From assembly GCA_015680685.1 (NCBI GenBank), contig MNCI01027317.1, positions 190,566 through 254,565 on the forward strand: a DNA stretch of 64,000 nucleotides, given 5' to 3'. This document shows, in pieces, positions 1-13,955 of this stretch. The notes beneath the pieces are model-generated. The model saw only the letters and a list, made by a program, of their open reading frames with translations, made no database searches and was not told the DNA's origin. How positions within the stretch are numbered: position 1 is the stretch's first letter; every line of letters starts with the position of its first letter. Origin of the DNA: Gnetum montanum. Lineage: Eukaryota > Streptophyta > Gnetopsida > Gnetales > Gnetaceae. Position numbers and translations under genes: made by a program.

Positions 1-1379
1 AAATATGTTGCCTTTCAATCACTACTTCAAGCAGGAAAATTTTCAATAAGAGTTCAATAATTAATTCATTTCTTGTAGTATAATTATTTTATAGGCTCAA
101 GGTGTTAAAGTTATTAACTTTTAATGTAAATTTAAATTGTATTTTAAGCAAAGTTGAAATTAGGTACATGTGAAGTTAAATTAAATTTAAACAAAATTGT
201 TACAAAAAATACTAAATTCAATTGACCAAAAGAATAATATGGACTAACCTAAAGTGCTATGCCTTTAGAGGAAAGTATCATCTTAACTAGCTACCTTAAA
301 GGTACATATGATAAATTTCCTAATGAAAGGTTGACAATCATCTAGATAATGGCTAAATAGATGGTCTAAAAGGAAGACTACTCCTTAATCTCACCATCCT
401 GAATTGTCTAATTTTCTAGAAGTTCTCATACAATTGGCATTTATTCTTGATTCATTTTTCCATTAGTGCAGTTTCAAATACTAATATTCTTTTTTCTTAT
501 TGTTTGTCTATTATCAAAAATATTTGATTTTCTTTTAGGAAGCTGGAATTGATGTACCTTTACCTCTTATAAATTTAAGTCTTGTAGTATGGAGTTGATG
601 CATTGAAAAGGAACTTCCAATCTTCATATCTTTGTGAGATGCAATTTACACATGCTTTTGGGTTGTTAGCAATGAATGGTTCTTCTCTCTTTTTAATATT
701 TCCAAGATCTTAATGGGTTGTGAAAGATCTCATATGATTACTCAACTTTTGGTGACTTGATAATAAAATAATTCATATTTTTGCTCCTTGTGATAACTTA
801 ACTTAAAAAAAANATAATATTTAAAAATTTTAGAATACATCAAACCATCAAAGAGAAAGTTTAAAAAAAAAAAAGCCTAACAATTTTGAGGATGCCTTTT
901 CAAGTTTTCATCCTTACAACCAATCTTGAAAAACCTCCCCTCTACAGTAGGAAAAGGATCAGGTCTTGCCCTTATTGAAAAGTACCTTCATGGATTTTCA
1001 CTTCTTACTAAAGGGTTTCTAGTAAAGAGAAGGAGACAACTCCATCTAAAGAAACAATAATGCATTAATCAAAAATAAAGAACATATAGCAATAAAAGCA
1101 AAAAGCTTTCCCTATTTGAGCCTTCAAAACAAAAAGAAATTAATATTGTAGAAAATAAATTAATTATTTAGCTTTCACTAAGAGCATTTTTGTTTGAAGT
1201 TGTAGCTAAAAATTGATATCCTTGAGAATTTGGTATTTGACACCCAAAGAGAGACCATAGTTATGCTCTTGCTATTAGAAAATAACTACACACCAAAGCT
1301 TTCAAGTAGAGTAGAGAATAAGGGTTCAAAGACAATTCCAAATACAAATAAATTAAGAAGACAAAATAGGTTGATCATC
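1..1379. other. AT-rich intergenic sequence, no gene seen
   Basis: No open frame of note, RNA gene or clear repeat boundary was recognised here. The stretch is AT-rich with short homopolymers and one ambiguous base at 813 inside an A-run. Its last few hundred bases may be the decayed 3' part of the LINE described at 1380-1756, because that element reads leftwards into this region, but no motif supports a boundary. Confidence 0.5.
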
Positions 1380-1756
1380 AAAAAATGACTTTATTGATGC
1401 TTGGTTGAAAGTTGTTACAAATTATAGATGTCCATTTCCAATCATGTTTAGCAACATAACACTCAAAAATAATATAAGAAAATCAATCTTCACTTCTACA
1501 AATAGGACATTGAGGAGAAATATTTCTCCTATGTTTAAGACAAGAGTCAATAGAAAGAACTTGATTAGTAAGATACCATAAAAAATTGAATTTTAAGAAA
1601 TGTAAAAGTTCTTCAAATATCTTTCATCTTCATCATTCAAAAGTATGATAATAATTGCATTTTCTAATCCTTTTTAAATTTGTTACAAATAAAATCATTA
1701 TTTGTAATAATCTCATAAGCAACTTTTGAATTAATAGGAAAAACATCTATGTCATT
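1380..1756 (-). pseudogene. LINE relic, 3' fragment with zinc-binding RT C-terminus
   Basis: The minus strand encodes a decayed match to the zinc-binding domain that follows reverse transcriptase in plant L1-type LINEs. From high to low coordinates I read DIDVFPINSKVAYEII, then FLWYLTNQVL, then CPIC near 1498-1511, then FECYVAKHDW. That order (an F-x-V/I-x-S/K-x-A-Y segment, an F-L-W segment, a C-x2-C pair, an H/C pair and a W) is usual for the family. Stops interrupt every frame. The upstream part lies on the other side of retrotransposon E, at 14902 onward, so the two pieces were one element before E inserted. The identification rests on motifs only. Confidence 0.55.
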
Positions 1757-2688
1757 TGATGAGAAATTGAGGTACCCCTACACTTAACCATACAAAGCAC
1801 AAAGTGTTCATGCGCGATCTATATGAATTTCGTGGACTCTATGTCTTTTAGTACACTAGTCTCCTAGGAAGTGAACTTTACCCTAATAGTCATTCATTGT
1901 CTTCCTAATCACACTTGTGATGTACAAAGGTATGGTTAAGGGTAATTGAAGCCTCTAATTTTTATTATTTTATGTTTTATGTTCCTAGTGCTTAAAATAG
2001 AGAAATGAAGTAATTTAATAACTAATTTAATTTAACAAGTTAACTAATCTCTAACTAGTCTTAACAAAAGCATCCGATCCCACTTTCCATACACGTCCTA
2101 AACCCATGTATCTACTACTAGGATTACCAAGCATTTATGCTACTGGGTGAATCAACCAATAACACTACTGGGACTACCAAGCAAATACATGTTTACGCTT
2201 GAAGCAATCATACTTATGTGTTTAATTTATTTAGCTTAATTAATTAACTAATCACTTGAAGACTAATTTAGCTTAATTAAATGCATAACTAATGAAAATA
2301 ATAAATGCATAAATAAATCATTAATCTATTCAAAGTGTTACAAGGTTTGATCAAAAGGCTCATCTTTATTACTGTTCACATTGGTGTATTCAGGTACAAC
2401 AATGCTCAAATAAAGATTCGTACACTTTTTGATTCCTATTATGAGCACTCAAAGAAATATTCTAACTTTCAAATGACAAAAATGCAAGAGCTTTGCTACA
2501 AATATGACTTCTCTCCATAAACACAGCTGGTGAGCATGTATTTATAGACTTTATTATGGAGCTACATTGATAGGGCCCCATAGATGTAGCAAACGCTATG
2601 TCGACGAGGCAACACCACGTAGACGGGGCCACATTGATGATGCCATGTCAATAAGGGCTCATCAATGTGACACAACAATGATTCATCA
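1757..2688 (-). repeat. Element E 3' LTR
   Basis: A 932-bp LTR that starts TGATGAG and ends TTCATCA on the + strand, so its ends form a short inverted repeat. It matches the 946-bp LTR at 13956-14901 along its length and also the partial LTR at 63466-64000. E and D therefore form one LTR subfamily, distinct from that of A and B. Confidence 0.85.
2539..2546 (-). promoter_or_regulatory. Probable TATA box of element E 3' LTR
   Basis: TATAAATA on the minus strand, about 140 bp inside the element-sense start of the LTR. The same octamer sits at the matching place in the LTRs at 14738-14745, 50874-50881, 38597-38604 and 31044-31051, although the surrounding bases have drifted. That conservation supports a core promoter role. 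Confidence 0.5.
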
Positions 2689-2699
2689 TACCCCCACGA
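2689..2699 (-). other. Polypurine tract of element E
   Basis: Immediately inside the 3' LTR the minus strand reads TCGTGGGGGTA. The same tract abuts the 3' LTRs of B (after 38739) and C (after 31134) and, weakened to TGTGGGGATA, of A (after 52340). This is where plus-strand DNA priming is expected. Confidence 0.6.
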
Positions 2700-2899
2700 T
2701 TGAATGAAAAACTCATCCTCAAGTTCCTTTACAAAATTGGGAAGGTATGGAATTATTAACTAACTCTTGAAATAACAACTAACATAACAAAACTGAGTAC
2801 CCGAGTGTACAAATCAAAAACATTAAAAACATTTGTGGTCTTTATGACACAAAATTGAACACCATGACATGACTACTTAAACTAGAAAAAACATCCTTT

Positions 2900-5739
2900 G
2901 CTGGCATGAAGCCAATTGAGAAGATCAAACAGTCTTAGGCAATGGAGGTTGAGGCAGCTATGGTTGTCCTGCTGCAGCTGCTACCTCCAATGAAAGGCAA
3001 AAGGCATCCAATAGTCCCTACATCTTCTCCTCCTTGCTCTGGGGGTCATTCACAATCCATGAAACATCACCATGTGGGCTAGAGTGGGGATATCCCACAA
3101 ACAGGACATTACTAGGAATAACTCCTTAACATTGACAAACCAAGTAGTGAATTATTTATGTTTAACATTGAACACCCTGATTGCATTTTGTAGCTCCTAT
3201 TAGTCATTCATTATTTTGGCCAGGTTCTCAATAGTAGATCTCTAATTAGTGTATTTTTTCTTGAGAACCTCAAGTTTTGCATTTGCCACCACAAGCTTTT
3301 GCTTAGTGTCCTTGTGGTGCTTCAACTCAACCTCGTACAACAAGTATAAGCTAGTCACTTGCTTCTCCAGTTTTGACCACAGCCATCTAATAGTCAACAT
3401 AACTAGATTCATGTACTAGAGATTGGTGAGCTCCATTTATTTTATCATTTCCTCTATCTACAACTTCTTTAGAATAATTTCTATTTTATTATACTGATCA
3501 ATCCCATCAATGATGGACTACCATAATTTGTGTCCTTGTTGGAGTTGCTGGAGGATCTCATTCACCTTTACCTTCACCACTTGAATATGTTTTTCATTTA
3601 CTTCTTTTCATAGACTAACTTGATCTTTATAGTAATCCTTGACTCTCTTAAATTTGAGAGCCTCTAATTTCAAGGTGGCTACCTCTATTGTAGTATTTTG
3701 GTAAAGGGCATAAACCTCCTCCATGGAGAGGTTTCTATTCTCAACTATCAAACTCCTTAGCTCTGTGTTTGCTCTAGCTAGTTACTGCTGTTGTTGATGG
3801 ATAAAGTTGGTCAACTATTATTTATGCTCATCAACATTTCATAGACGATGTTTTTCTATAGTCAATTGCACATTCTCTTGGTAGGTCAAATCCAAGGCCT
3901 TCTAAATTCTATGCTACGTAGCCTTTTCCAAGGATCGGTAGAACACTATCATCTCCATCGCACCTTCAACCCCTTTCAGTCTAGTGTGAAGCTATTCAAA
4001 AGCTTCATCTCTTGTCAATGCTAGGTTGAGAAATGCAAGGTTGGCAATTTGGGCTCTTAATTCAACAACTTCAGTAGCCAAGTGTTCATTCAACTCCTTG
4101 GCTATTTCGAGTTGCCCTTCCTAGATAATGTTTTTGCCCCTTGCCTCTAATAGCTCTGAATGGGTTCGAATAATACTATCTGGAAGATCAAAGACATCCA
4201 AAAGAAATTGCTTGATTCCCACTAGTTGGTTAAGCAGTTCTTCATGTAGTTCTATGCTTAACCTACCACTTATGATCCTTGTGTACATCTACACATCTTT
4301 AAGTGCAGTGACATCTGGTACAAACACCACAGGTGCACTGAGTGTTTTAGCAATTCTATTAGCAATCACCTTTGCTACTTTCTCCTACCATTGGTGCTAC
4401 ATCACAAGTACTATTGCCCCTCACCTTCCTCTAAGTGCATTAAGAAGGTCATAGTGTTCCTAGAAATCCCTGGGAGTGGCTGTTGTTCTACAAGAGATAC
4501 TGTTACCTCTCTATTCCTAGGATTCAACCTTGCAAACAACTACATTTGTTGGGCTGAGAAAATGGATCCACCTCCTCCCATCAAGTTGATAGTTCAAGGT
4601 ATCTCATTTAGGTGACTCATCATTCGCTAGTACACAGATGGGTCCCCACCATTTGTGCATACTCGTTACTCTTGCTCACTCAAGAGTCATTCTCAATACT
4701 CACACAACCATTGGGCTATTGCAATGATGTCTAGCATAGTTGTTTGAGTGGTCAGTGGAGGTGGTGGCTACTGCTTCTCTTCTTGAATAGTTGTTATAGG
4801 CATCTTATCCTTCATCATCTCTACCCAATTAGCAATTAGAGCACGTCCAATAGCATCATTTTTATAGTGGATTATCCCTCCCCTTCAACATAGTTTTCTG
4901 ATAAGGCATGGGAAGGGGAGTATCTTTCTTCCATGTTCATCCTCTTTATACCACTTCTCTATCTCTAGATAGATCAAGTGTGGAAGGTTGATAGGGAATC
5001 TCACACTTAGAGTAGTGCATGCATGGTCAAAAAAGCCAATGACCTTGTTGGACCTCATCGTGGGGTTTAGGTGAAAGGTCACAATCTTGTAATGTATTCT
5101 TTCTACCAATGTGAGCATGTCATACTCCTTGTGGTCAACACCATAGCACTACTACATCCATTGCTTTTTGATGTTAGGGTTCGCTTGCATTGGAATCTTA
5201 GCAAGATTCACCCAAATTTTTGCTATCCCAAGTGCTTCAGCAATGGCCTACACCTATTAGGACATTGAGATGTCCTTGATTTTGACTATTGAATTGGCCT
5301 ACCTATTTTTCCAAAATAAAAATATCTCTCCCATGTACCTCTCCTTGCTAGAAGTGATAATTGGCCACATGGAAGAGGTCTTCAGTTGGTCCTATACTTT
5401 CTTAGGTGCTTGCTCTAGGAAAGAGCCAAAGTTTAACTTTTAGAGCACTATTTTTTGGACCTGCTTTGATCTAATTTGATTTAGACAAGCTTCTATCAAG
5501 GTCACCTCAAGGTTTTCTTATTGAGCTAGTGCCTCATCTTGGTGGGAATGTTCTATTACTATTGTCAGTTCTAGAATCTGATGAATAGATTCCACTTTGG
5601 CCTCTTCCCTAGGAGGACCTATGGCATGGGTTGCAATTGGTTCTTCCTAGGCTTGTTCTTGGCCCCTTTCCATTCTTGGCCATTTCTCCCTTTGTTGAGA
5701 TAGTCCTCCTTCCTACATGTGTGTGCCTTTTAGTGCCAT
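2900..5739 (-). pseudogene. Element E 3' ORF (envelope-position protein), broken
   Basis: A degraded version of the ORF that lies between integrase and the 3' LTR in elements A and B. The start equivalent is an ATG at 5739. The best-preserved part is 4885-5118, which carries FPINLPHLIYLEIEKW and then LPFPCLIRKLC. This matches B and A and resembles the plant-specific 'putative plant transposon protein' domain, which has a typical F-P-x-L-I-x-x-L-C end. The downstream half corresponds to the coiled-coil part of A and B but is full of stops. Its role is unknown; its position is that of the env-like ORF of Athila elements. The end coordinate is approximate. Confidence 0.55.
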
Positions 5740-7799
5740 CTATGGTCACAACACATCCATAGATTGGTAGACATAATGTGTAACTTATAATTTTTTGAAT
5801 ACCTTATCTCATTAATTAGTCACACTTGGCTAAGGTTGAAGCATGGCAGATTAATTATTTTATTAATTAATTTTTATTAAAAATGTCATTGAAGCTTGTT
5901 GGAAGGGTTTAACTTCTATAATTTGGTGTTTAAATGTTGATTTCTTAGTTAAACCTTTATGGGAGATAAAAAATGGCAAAATAATTTTTGTCAAAAATGG
6001 CACATTTGTGGCCCCAGTGACTAAGAGCTTACCTTTGGTAGCTACAACGTTAAAGAATAGAGTGATTTGGATAAATGGTTAGGAAGTTATGGACTCTGGA
6101 AGGTTATGGGCTCTAAAAATTTGAAAAACTTGTTTGGTGTTTGTGAGCAATTGTGAAAATTTCTAAGGGCGTCACACATATTTATACTATTTTTAAGCTA
6201 TGTCAGTGAGGCTGCATATATGGGGCCTTGTATATGCATTGGATCCACTAACAAGGACCTGTTTATAAGGTCCATAATAAAAATTTTGAAATGTGAATAT
6301 CTTGAAAAATACAAGGAATTTTTGAATAAATTTGGAATTCATAGAGTCCCAAAAAAGCCAAGAGTATGATGAAATCATTAAATAAGGTCTTTGAAAGCTC
6401 AAAAAAATTCAAAAATTTGATGGAGAAAGTGTGCATTGAACAAAATATGTAAAGGAGCATATGGTTGGATGCAAAAGATGGATGTACAAAAGCTTTTGAT
6501 TACAAAAATGCCTAAGGATAAGGTGCTTAATGAACCCAACCAAAAGATATGCAAGTGGGTCCTCCACATAGTAGGCACATGCCTTGTTTGCCCTTACATA
6601 ACCTCAACTAAAGGAATCTATGGACCCCATAGACGATTAATGATTGATAAAAGTTAAGGACCAAAACTTGGAAGATTCTACCAAAGAATTCAACTATGCC
6701 AAATAAAGACACCAAATCAAGAACATGGACACCGGTAGTGAAGTGAGTTACAGGTAGCATGGATGGATGATGGAGAAGGTGAAATGGAATTCGAAATTGA
6801 GGTCATAAAAAGTCTCTTGTGGTTTTGTGTTTAAAATGACCTGAGAATATCCATGCTTAGTCCAAACCGAAACTGATCCACTTTCAGTGACTTCACATCG
6901 CCACTCCAAAACTAATCCATCCCCTCAAGACATAAGAGTGTTCCCATAGAACAACCATTATTCCATAAAGAGAAGAAAAAAGAAGTAGGGAGTGAGAGAG
7001 GGCCTTAGTTAGAGGGGACCTTATGGCATGGGTAATATGTCTTTTTAGTCCCATAACTAGTGCTTGTAGCATGTTTATTTGTCTAAGGGATATGCTTTGA
7101 ATTCCCATCATGTTGTTTTTTCTTTTTTGTTTTTCTTTTTTTTTCTTTTTGGATGGGCACCACACCATGCAAAGACTTTATTCAATTTTTTGTTATTAGT
7201 TGACATGAAATGATAAAAAGTCTATGAGAACACTCATGCATCCAAGCAAGTAGAAGAGTACAAAGAGTATTAAGTTCCCTTGAATTTACACCCTATGCAA
7301 ACCTTTGAATCCTTCCCAATTTTGGAAACTACCAAGGTCATAAATTTATTAAAATTTTATTTAATGAAAGGAACCTCATACTTCCAAAACAAGGAAAACC
7401 ATAGAATTTGTGGATGTGTGAATGTCATGAACTCACCGTTTGTTCCATGGAAAAGAAACCATCTCTTATCCATCGGTACAAAAATTCAAAAATAGAAACT
7501 AGACATTAGCAAACAAAATATTAAGCACAAACCACCATTAGCAATATCTACAACACCATTGTGTCCTGTTGGCACAAAGCACGTTTATAAACAAATATTA
7601 GAAAAGAACACTAAAATAAAGTAAAATATATAAGAAAATATAACATACTCAAGAAAGATTTAAATGTACTAACGATGGTGTAAAATAAAAATGATATAAA
7701 ATAGGAAAAAATTTAAAAAATCAAAAAGGTGTAAAATAAATAATTCGTAAAGATAAAAAATGTGTAAAACAAAAAAGATAGAAAAATTGAGATGCCATG
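5740..7799 (-). other. Element E non-coding spacer between pol and 3' ORF
   Basis: About 2 kb without a supportable gene. It contains one copy of the hairpin-forming repeat at about 7078-7175 that recurs in C, B and A. Open frames here are short and are not shared with the other elements. Confidence 0.5.
7078..7175 (-). repeat. Hairpin repeat unit, single copy (element E)
   Basis: One copy of a unit that on the + strand reads GTCTAAGGGATATGCTTTG, then AATTCCCAT, a T-rich run, ATGGGCACCACACC and GCAAAGAC. The arms TTCCCAT and ATGGG can pair across the T-rich loop. The same unit occurs twice in A and B and three times in C. Confidence 0.55.
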
Positions 7800-10700
7800 T
7801 GTATGATTAACACAAATGGCCATCTCCCCTATGATTGCGTTGGAAGGAAGAGATCCAAAAAATTGAGCATGGTTGCCCATTCGATGAGGTATTTGTTGCA
7901 CTAGCTTGCTTGGGCTAGTGAAAAAGCTTTATCTGTTGGATGTTGACTAATTACTTTTTGTTTGGGCTTTCATGTTTGTATATGATCATGGCCCTAGGAG
8001 GAAATGTTTCATCAATTATATAAGGTCCCTCCCACAACATTTGGAATTTGGGTTTTTGAGGTACATGTGTGGGATTCCAGCAAAGAACCTTATCTCCCAA
8101 TTGAAATTTTATTTTCCATTTCTAAGATCATGACATTGTTTGTTGAATGCCTTGTGCACTTCATTCCAAGACAAGACTACTAATTGATTTTCATTTAGTA
8201 CATTTAGGATGATCAGTCTTTCTTTTTGTGCCAAACTTAGGTTAAGATCCAAGTCATAGGTTGTTAAGAGAGTATGGAGCTCAAATTAAATTGGAAGTGT
8301 TGGCAGTTTTTCACTAACTCATAGGAAGAGTAGCCAACAGGGAGTTTCCATGTTGAGTGGTAGGCCCAAAGAGCATTGTTGAGTTTTTTTCTCTAGTCTC
8401 TTCTATATTTGCTAATAGTTCTTGTTAGAATCTTTGTCATCTCCCTATTAGTGACCTCTGCTTAACCGTTGGCTTAGGGGCGATAAGGTGTTGTTAATTT
8501 ATGTTCAACTCCCAAGCATTACATGAGTTTTTGAAAAGTGACACCTGTAAAATGGGTTCTGTTGTTAGAAATCAGTGCATATGGCACCCCAAACCTATTC
8601 ACAACACTTTGTTATATAAATTTAGTAGTAGTGAATGATGTACAGTCAATGACAGCTACTTCTTCTACCCATTTGGTATAGTAGTCAATGGCAACAATTA
8701 TATATGCCTTCTCATTGGACATGGATGTGATGGAACCTATGAAATTTATGTCTCATATGTTAAAGGGTTATAGTGGTTAAATCCACTATTGAGGACCCTC
8801 CATACATGTGGTCATCCCATCATCTTGTTGACAACACTCACAGGACTGGACAAATTGGTGGACATCCCTAAAGATTGTGGGCCAATAGTATCCTACCATT
8901 AGGATTTTTATGGCCATGCATTGCCCAGCATAGTGGCCTTTGCAAGGGCCTTAGTGAGCATCCTAGAAAATACACAATTGATCTACATCAAGTACACAAC
9001 AAAAAACTAGGCCATTAGTACACACCTTGTAAAGGTATCCATTGATTTCCATGAAGTGCTTAGCCCAATGAAGAAACTGTTATTTCTTCTTGTGGTCTAG
9101 ATCTTGTGGCATCTCTTGAGTGAGAAGATAAGTAAGGATGTCATCATATCATTTTGGTTCTATGGACATTTGTTCATTTATTACACTAGTAAATAGGAGT
9201 TCATCAGGAAATTGGTCAGAGAAAAGGCTCTCTTTCTCTTTGTTATCCCATCATAACTCAGACAAGTGATCAATGATCACATTCTCAATCTCCTTTTGAT
9301 CTACCATTTTGAGATCGAATTCTTGCAAGATCACCAACCACCTTATGACATGAGGGCTCATCATTGGCTTGTTCACGAGGAAGTGAATGGCACTATGATC
9401 AATGTGCACAAACACTTTATATCAAAGCACATAGTACCTAAGCTTTTCCAAAGCATACACCACTGTCAATAGTTTTTTTTCCATGGTGGTGTAACTTAGT
9501 TGTGCATCCACAATGCTTCAACTTACGTAATGGATGTAATATGGACATTTCTTATCGTCCAACTGCATAAGCATGGCTTCCAAGGCATAATTAGATGCAT
9601 CTATCATGATATGAAATGGTTTGGACCAATCAGGTCCTCATAGAATTAGAGTCTCTATGAGCTTTTACTTGAGGCTTTGGAATGCATTTTCACATTCCTT
9701 GGTCCACATGAAGGCAGCATCTTTCTTTGTTAGCTTGACCAATGATTTCACGATCTTAGAAAAATCCTCTATGAATCACTAGTAGTAACTAGTGTGTTCA
9801 AGGAATGACTAAACACCTTTGACAATTTCTAGTTAATGAGTGATTCCTTGGATGACCCTTATCTTTTCATGGTCTACCTTGATCCCTTCCTATGAAATAT
9901 CAGTGCCCCAATACAATTCCTTCTTGAACCATGATATGGCTCTTTTGCCAATTAAGCTACAAATTTTTTTCCACACATCTTTTTAGTACTTGCTTAAGGT
10001 GGTTCAAGGTTTGCTCAAAGGTAGCACCATAAGTGAAAAAGTCATTCATGAAGACTTTTACTTTGCTACCTATTTGCTACTGAAAGATGCTTAAGACTAA
10101 ATGTTAGAAAGTGGCAGGAGCATTGCATAAACAAAAAGGCATCTTATGATATGCAAAGGTCCCCTAGGGACTTGTGAATGTTGGTTTCGCCTAATCTTCT
10201 GGTGCAATCTAGATTTGGTTATAGCCATTATAGATATACAGAAAACTATAACAACAATGCCTAGATATGGTGTCCAACACCTGATCAATGAATGACAATG
10301 AAAATTGATCTTTGAATGTTACCATGTTTAATAGTCTAAAGTTGATACAAACCTACCATTTGCCATCTCACTTTGGCACTATGATGAGTGGATTGACCCA
10401 CTCGCTATCTGCAATAGGGTAGATGAACCCTGCCTTGAGGAGTTGCTCAATCTTCTCTTTGACGATTTACTTCAATTTTTTCTTAGTTTCATGGACAGAT
10501 TAGTGTAAATGTGATGCTAGCATATTCATGGATCAATTCAAATGAGTTTAGGATATGACTAAGCAAAGGTTGTTGGCCATTTTTTGATCACTTTCAATAG
10601 TTTTGATTTCTATTCAAGAGCACGTTTGGTATTAAGTATGACCAACTTACCATTTTTCAAGAATGCATATTCTAGGCCAATAGGTAGAGTTTTCAACTCT

Positions 10701-11410
10701 AGTGGCTCTTGTTTAAAATTCTCAAGGACCTACAACTTTTACCAATTAGTATTAACATTCTCATCATTAAACAGTTTGTGATGAACTTGCTTTAGTTCAT
10801 CCATGCCTACTACATAAGCACATGTCAAGCTCTTAGTGGGTTCCATGCACATTGTCCTGCTATTAGAATCAACGGTCAACCACTGGGTGCCCTCTTGTTT
10901 TGTGGCTACTATGCATAAATGCCTTTGAATATCTACTTCATGTGCACACTGCTTACATGTAGAAATAGATGCTCATTTCACAAACCAGACTTTTTGCATG
11001 TAATTGCACCCTGTATTGTTGTACGCGATGCATGGAGCTCATATATTCTTGATCTTTCCAAGTGCATTTTCTAGGTAAATCAGTGCTTAGCATTCTCCAG
11101 GGAAAGATCTTTGATGCCTATTCTTGCATCAACAGTGCTTAGCCATGTCCTTCCCATGATGATTGGGAAGTTCCTCTTATAGTTCTCAACCTTGATTACT
11201 AGGAAATCGACAAGATATGACGACTCACAGACAATGGTCACAATTTCTTCAATAAGCCCCAATGGAATAGTGATGGACTAGTCTATCAATTCCAATATGA
11301 TATTGCTCTTCTTGAGAGGCAGCAGGTTCTAGGCAGGATACATCTTATGAGAAATCAAGTTCACATTAGAATTTGAATCAAGAAGAGCTTTACATGGTTC
11401 ATTTCTAGCA
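7800..11410 (-). pseudogene. Element E pol: protease, RT, RNase H, integrase (broken)
   Basis: Polyprotein read from right to left. Protease lies at about 11080-11400, with ALLDSNSNVNLISHKMY where D-S-G is expected. RT lies at about 9600-10570, with VFMNDFFTYG in place of F-M-D-D, a change expected to abolish catalysis. RNase H follows at about 9130-9580, around the 9361-9550 segment homologous to B and A. Integrase follows to about 7800, with a zinc-finger cysteine pair kept as C-E-C-C-Q near 8840. Stops and frameshifts are spread throughout. Homology to the pol regions of A and B is evident along the whole length. The element is dead by sequence. Confidence 0.75.
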
Positions 11411-11499
11411 ATTTGTAAATAGATAAGGGGACTCCTAGGATCAGCTAATTTCCTAGAAAGGTCGCTAACTTGGATCCAATCAAATACAGCATGGGTGAG

Positions 11500-13801
11500 C
11501 ATAATAGTATGGATTTTGGATGACATTTGGTTTGAAGAGGATCCAATGGATGGTTTGCAAAGGATGATGTAGAAATAGGGTGACCAATCGCCGAATTCTA
11601 TGAAGGCTTAGTAGGCCTATTGATTCAGAAGAATGATCTTTTATAAGCATGAGGTTCCAAACCCCTCAGTTGATGAATTGGTTGTAGATTAATGGCCCTA
11701 GTAGCATTGCGTTGTTGCGATTGGGTTGAAAGTTCATCCTACATGGATGGAGCAGGTGGTAGCTATGTTGGGGTAGAGGAACAGGTGTAGAAACAAGAGA
11801 AGGATAAGAATAAAATGTGGCATCCTTCCTGGAATGTGGAGAATGAGCTTTGTAGTATTTGGAAGGGTGGTAGTGATGTTGGAAAGGAGAAACATGATTA
11901 GGAAAAGTCATGTGGAGATAGGGGTTGCTAAACGTAATACCCATATGGATCTGGTTACATGTAAGGGTATTACTACCTTAGTGGTGGCATCCCCCATAAC
12001 TATGGTTGGTACCATTGTTGATATTGCTCGTACAGTTGTGGTGGAGTTCCACTTGGATAATATTATTGTTGTTGATGGAACTACCTAGGATTTCCTTGAG
12101 GATAAGATAACCTTCTGGGTGTTTGCCTTTTGGCTAGTTGTGGATTTAGATCATACATCCCAGACTCCTATAAGTGTGACATAATGGGGCAACATCCCTT
12201 AGGATGTTCATATTGGTAGATGTCACATCCACCATCATTATCTAATTTAGTTTCTACAACTTCATCTACTATAGTAATCTTGGCCTTACCCCTTTAGTAG
12301 GCACATTCAGCTTCTTTTTGGCTCTTGCGGTTACGATCACTACTCTGCTCTCATGATTCTTTGGCAATTTTTAGAGTAGTTTAGAATTTTTCATCAAGCG
12401 GTGATTCTTTCTCACTATTGCAAAATTGAACCTCCCTCTTTTTAATGAAAGGATCCCTATTGTATTCTTTTATATGTTCATGTTTCCTCAACTCTCTTTC
12501 TTCTTTTGCTACTTGCTCAATTAGCCTTTGGATCTAATGGACTCTGAGTTCAGATAGTCTTCCTTAGGCATAAACCCTAAGAGTTCTCCTCATTTCATAT
12601 CTAAGTCCATCAATGATCTGACAAAGTTGTTCCCATTGAGAATAACCATGCCTAGGGCATTGATGTATGAGAGAATAGTATCTTCTCATGGCAGCATCCA
12701 AGGATTCATGGTTTTCTTACTTCCATCCTTGGACCTCCCTTCTTAGATTAGACACTTTAGAGTACATCTAATACTTGTCATTAAATAACTCTAGCATTGT
12801 ACTCCACTTGTGGATGGATTCTAACTCCAAGGACCAGTACCAGCTTTCTGCTTCCTTGATGAGTGTCCTAGGAAATAGCTTTAGTTTCTACCAATCTTTT
12901 TCAATATTTTGTAAAGCACATGCATCGTGAAAAGCTTAAAGATGTGTTTTTGGATTAGAGTTATATCACCCTTCAAATCTAGGAATATTGTTCATATCAA
13001 GTCATTTGATTTGACTATCTTTCACATACTTGGTTGGAATTTTTATAGCCTCTACAGTATTTAGCATGCTTCAAGTTGTCAGCAAAGGCTCATCATCATC
13101 ATTATTTTGATGATGTCAATAACGTCCTCTACCAACCCTTTGTTTATGGTGGGCCTAGCAATCATCATTGTTGTCTTGTTGTTCACCTCCATCACAGTTG
13201 CTCTTTCTATAGCATTTGTCAAAACCATAAGAGGAAGAAAAAGATGTAGATGAAGAGGGTAAAGAGGGAGGAGGACTACCAACTCTTCTTCAGTTGTCAT
13301 GGCCACATTCGTTAGTTTTCTTATCCTCTTGATGCTTACTTGAGCCCTTGCCTTGACTACCATTTTTACTTAAACTTGGATTGCTGTTAGTGGACTACAG
13401 ATTCAAGATCGCACCAATCTTCATGTTGAGAGCCCCCAAAGGGAGGGTCCTCATTGTCATTTTGGTTAAGTAGGAACAAGGGATTGGTAAACCATTTTTC
13501 CTTCATAAACTCATGGTGCTTCTCCTGGTGTCGATCTAATCCTGGTATTCATAATCATGCACAACATACTCCTCTTGAAGATCTTGGATACCCAACCTCC
13601 TAAGAGTTTGAAGTAGCATCCCAAGCATAAATTGATCAAAGGCATTACAATGTTTCCTTCCATATCTTATCATTGTAGTTGTTCATCTTGATGTAGGATG
13701 AAGGTGAAGTCAAGCACATACTCATTTGGATGAGTATACACCACCTTACATTCTTGAGGGACTAGTTGTTTAGTATCATCATGCTTGTAAGAAGAAGACA
13801 T
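11500..13801 (-). pseudogene. Element E gag (broken)
   Basis: The minus strand starts at an ATG at 13801 that matches the gag starts of B (49957) and A (63082). A long N-terminal half follows, including a charged stretch near 13080-13360. The capsid-like retrotransposon gag region lies near 12530-12960, with a recognisable HQCPRHGYSQWEQLCQIIDG segment. A short Cys/His box near 12180-12240 reads CDIYQYEHPKGC. Several stops interrupt the frame. Confidence 0.65.
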
Positions 13802-13934
13802 TTTGTAATATAAATAAGATATTAATGTGCTTTTGTGATTATATTTATTGTGAGAATGATTTTGACCTTAGGGTTCATCCAATGATGTTATTGATGTTCA
13901 CTAAACCTAGATAGCACATGTTTCAAACAAAAAG

Positions 13935-13955
13935 AGTCCCCAACAATAGCGCCAA
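13935..13955 (-). other. Primer binding site of element E (tRNA-Asp type)
   Basis: Directly inside the 5' LTR the minus strand reads TTGGCGCTATTGTTGGGG. Compared with the complement of the plant tRNA-Asp 3' end (TGGCGCCGTTGCCGGGGA, from memory) it differs only by C-to-T or G-to-A changes. Confidence 0.7.

Noticed and set aside
4128-4615. + strand open frames inside element E (and their equivalents at 40331-40928 and 53911-54093)
   Set aside because: They are antisense to the 3' ORF. The minus-strand frames align between elements as protein; the + frames do not add evidence.
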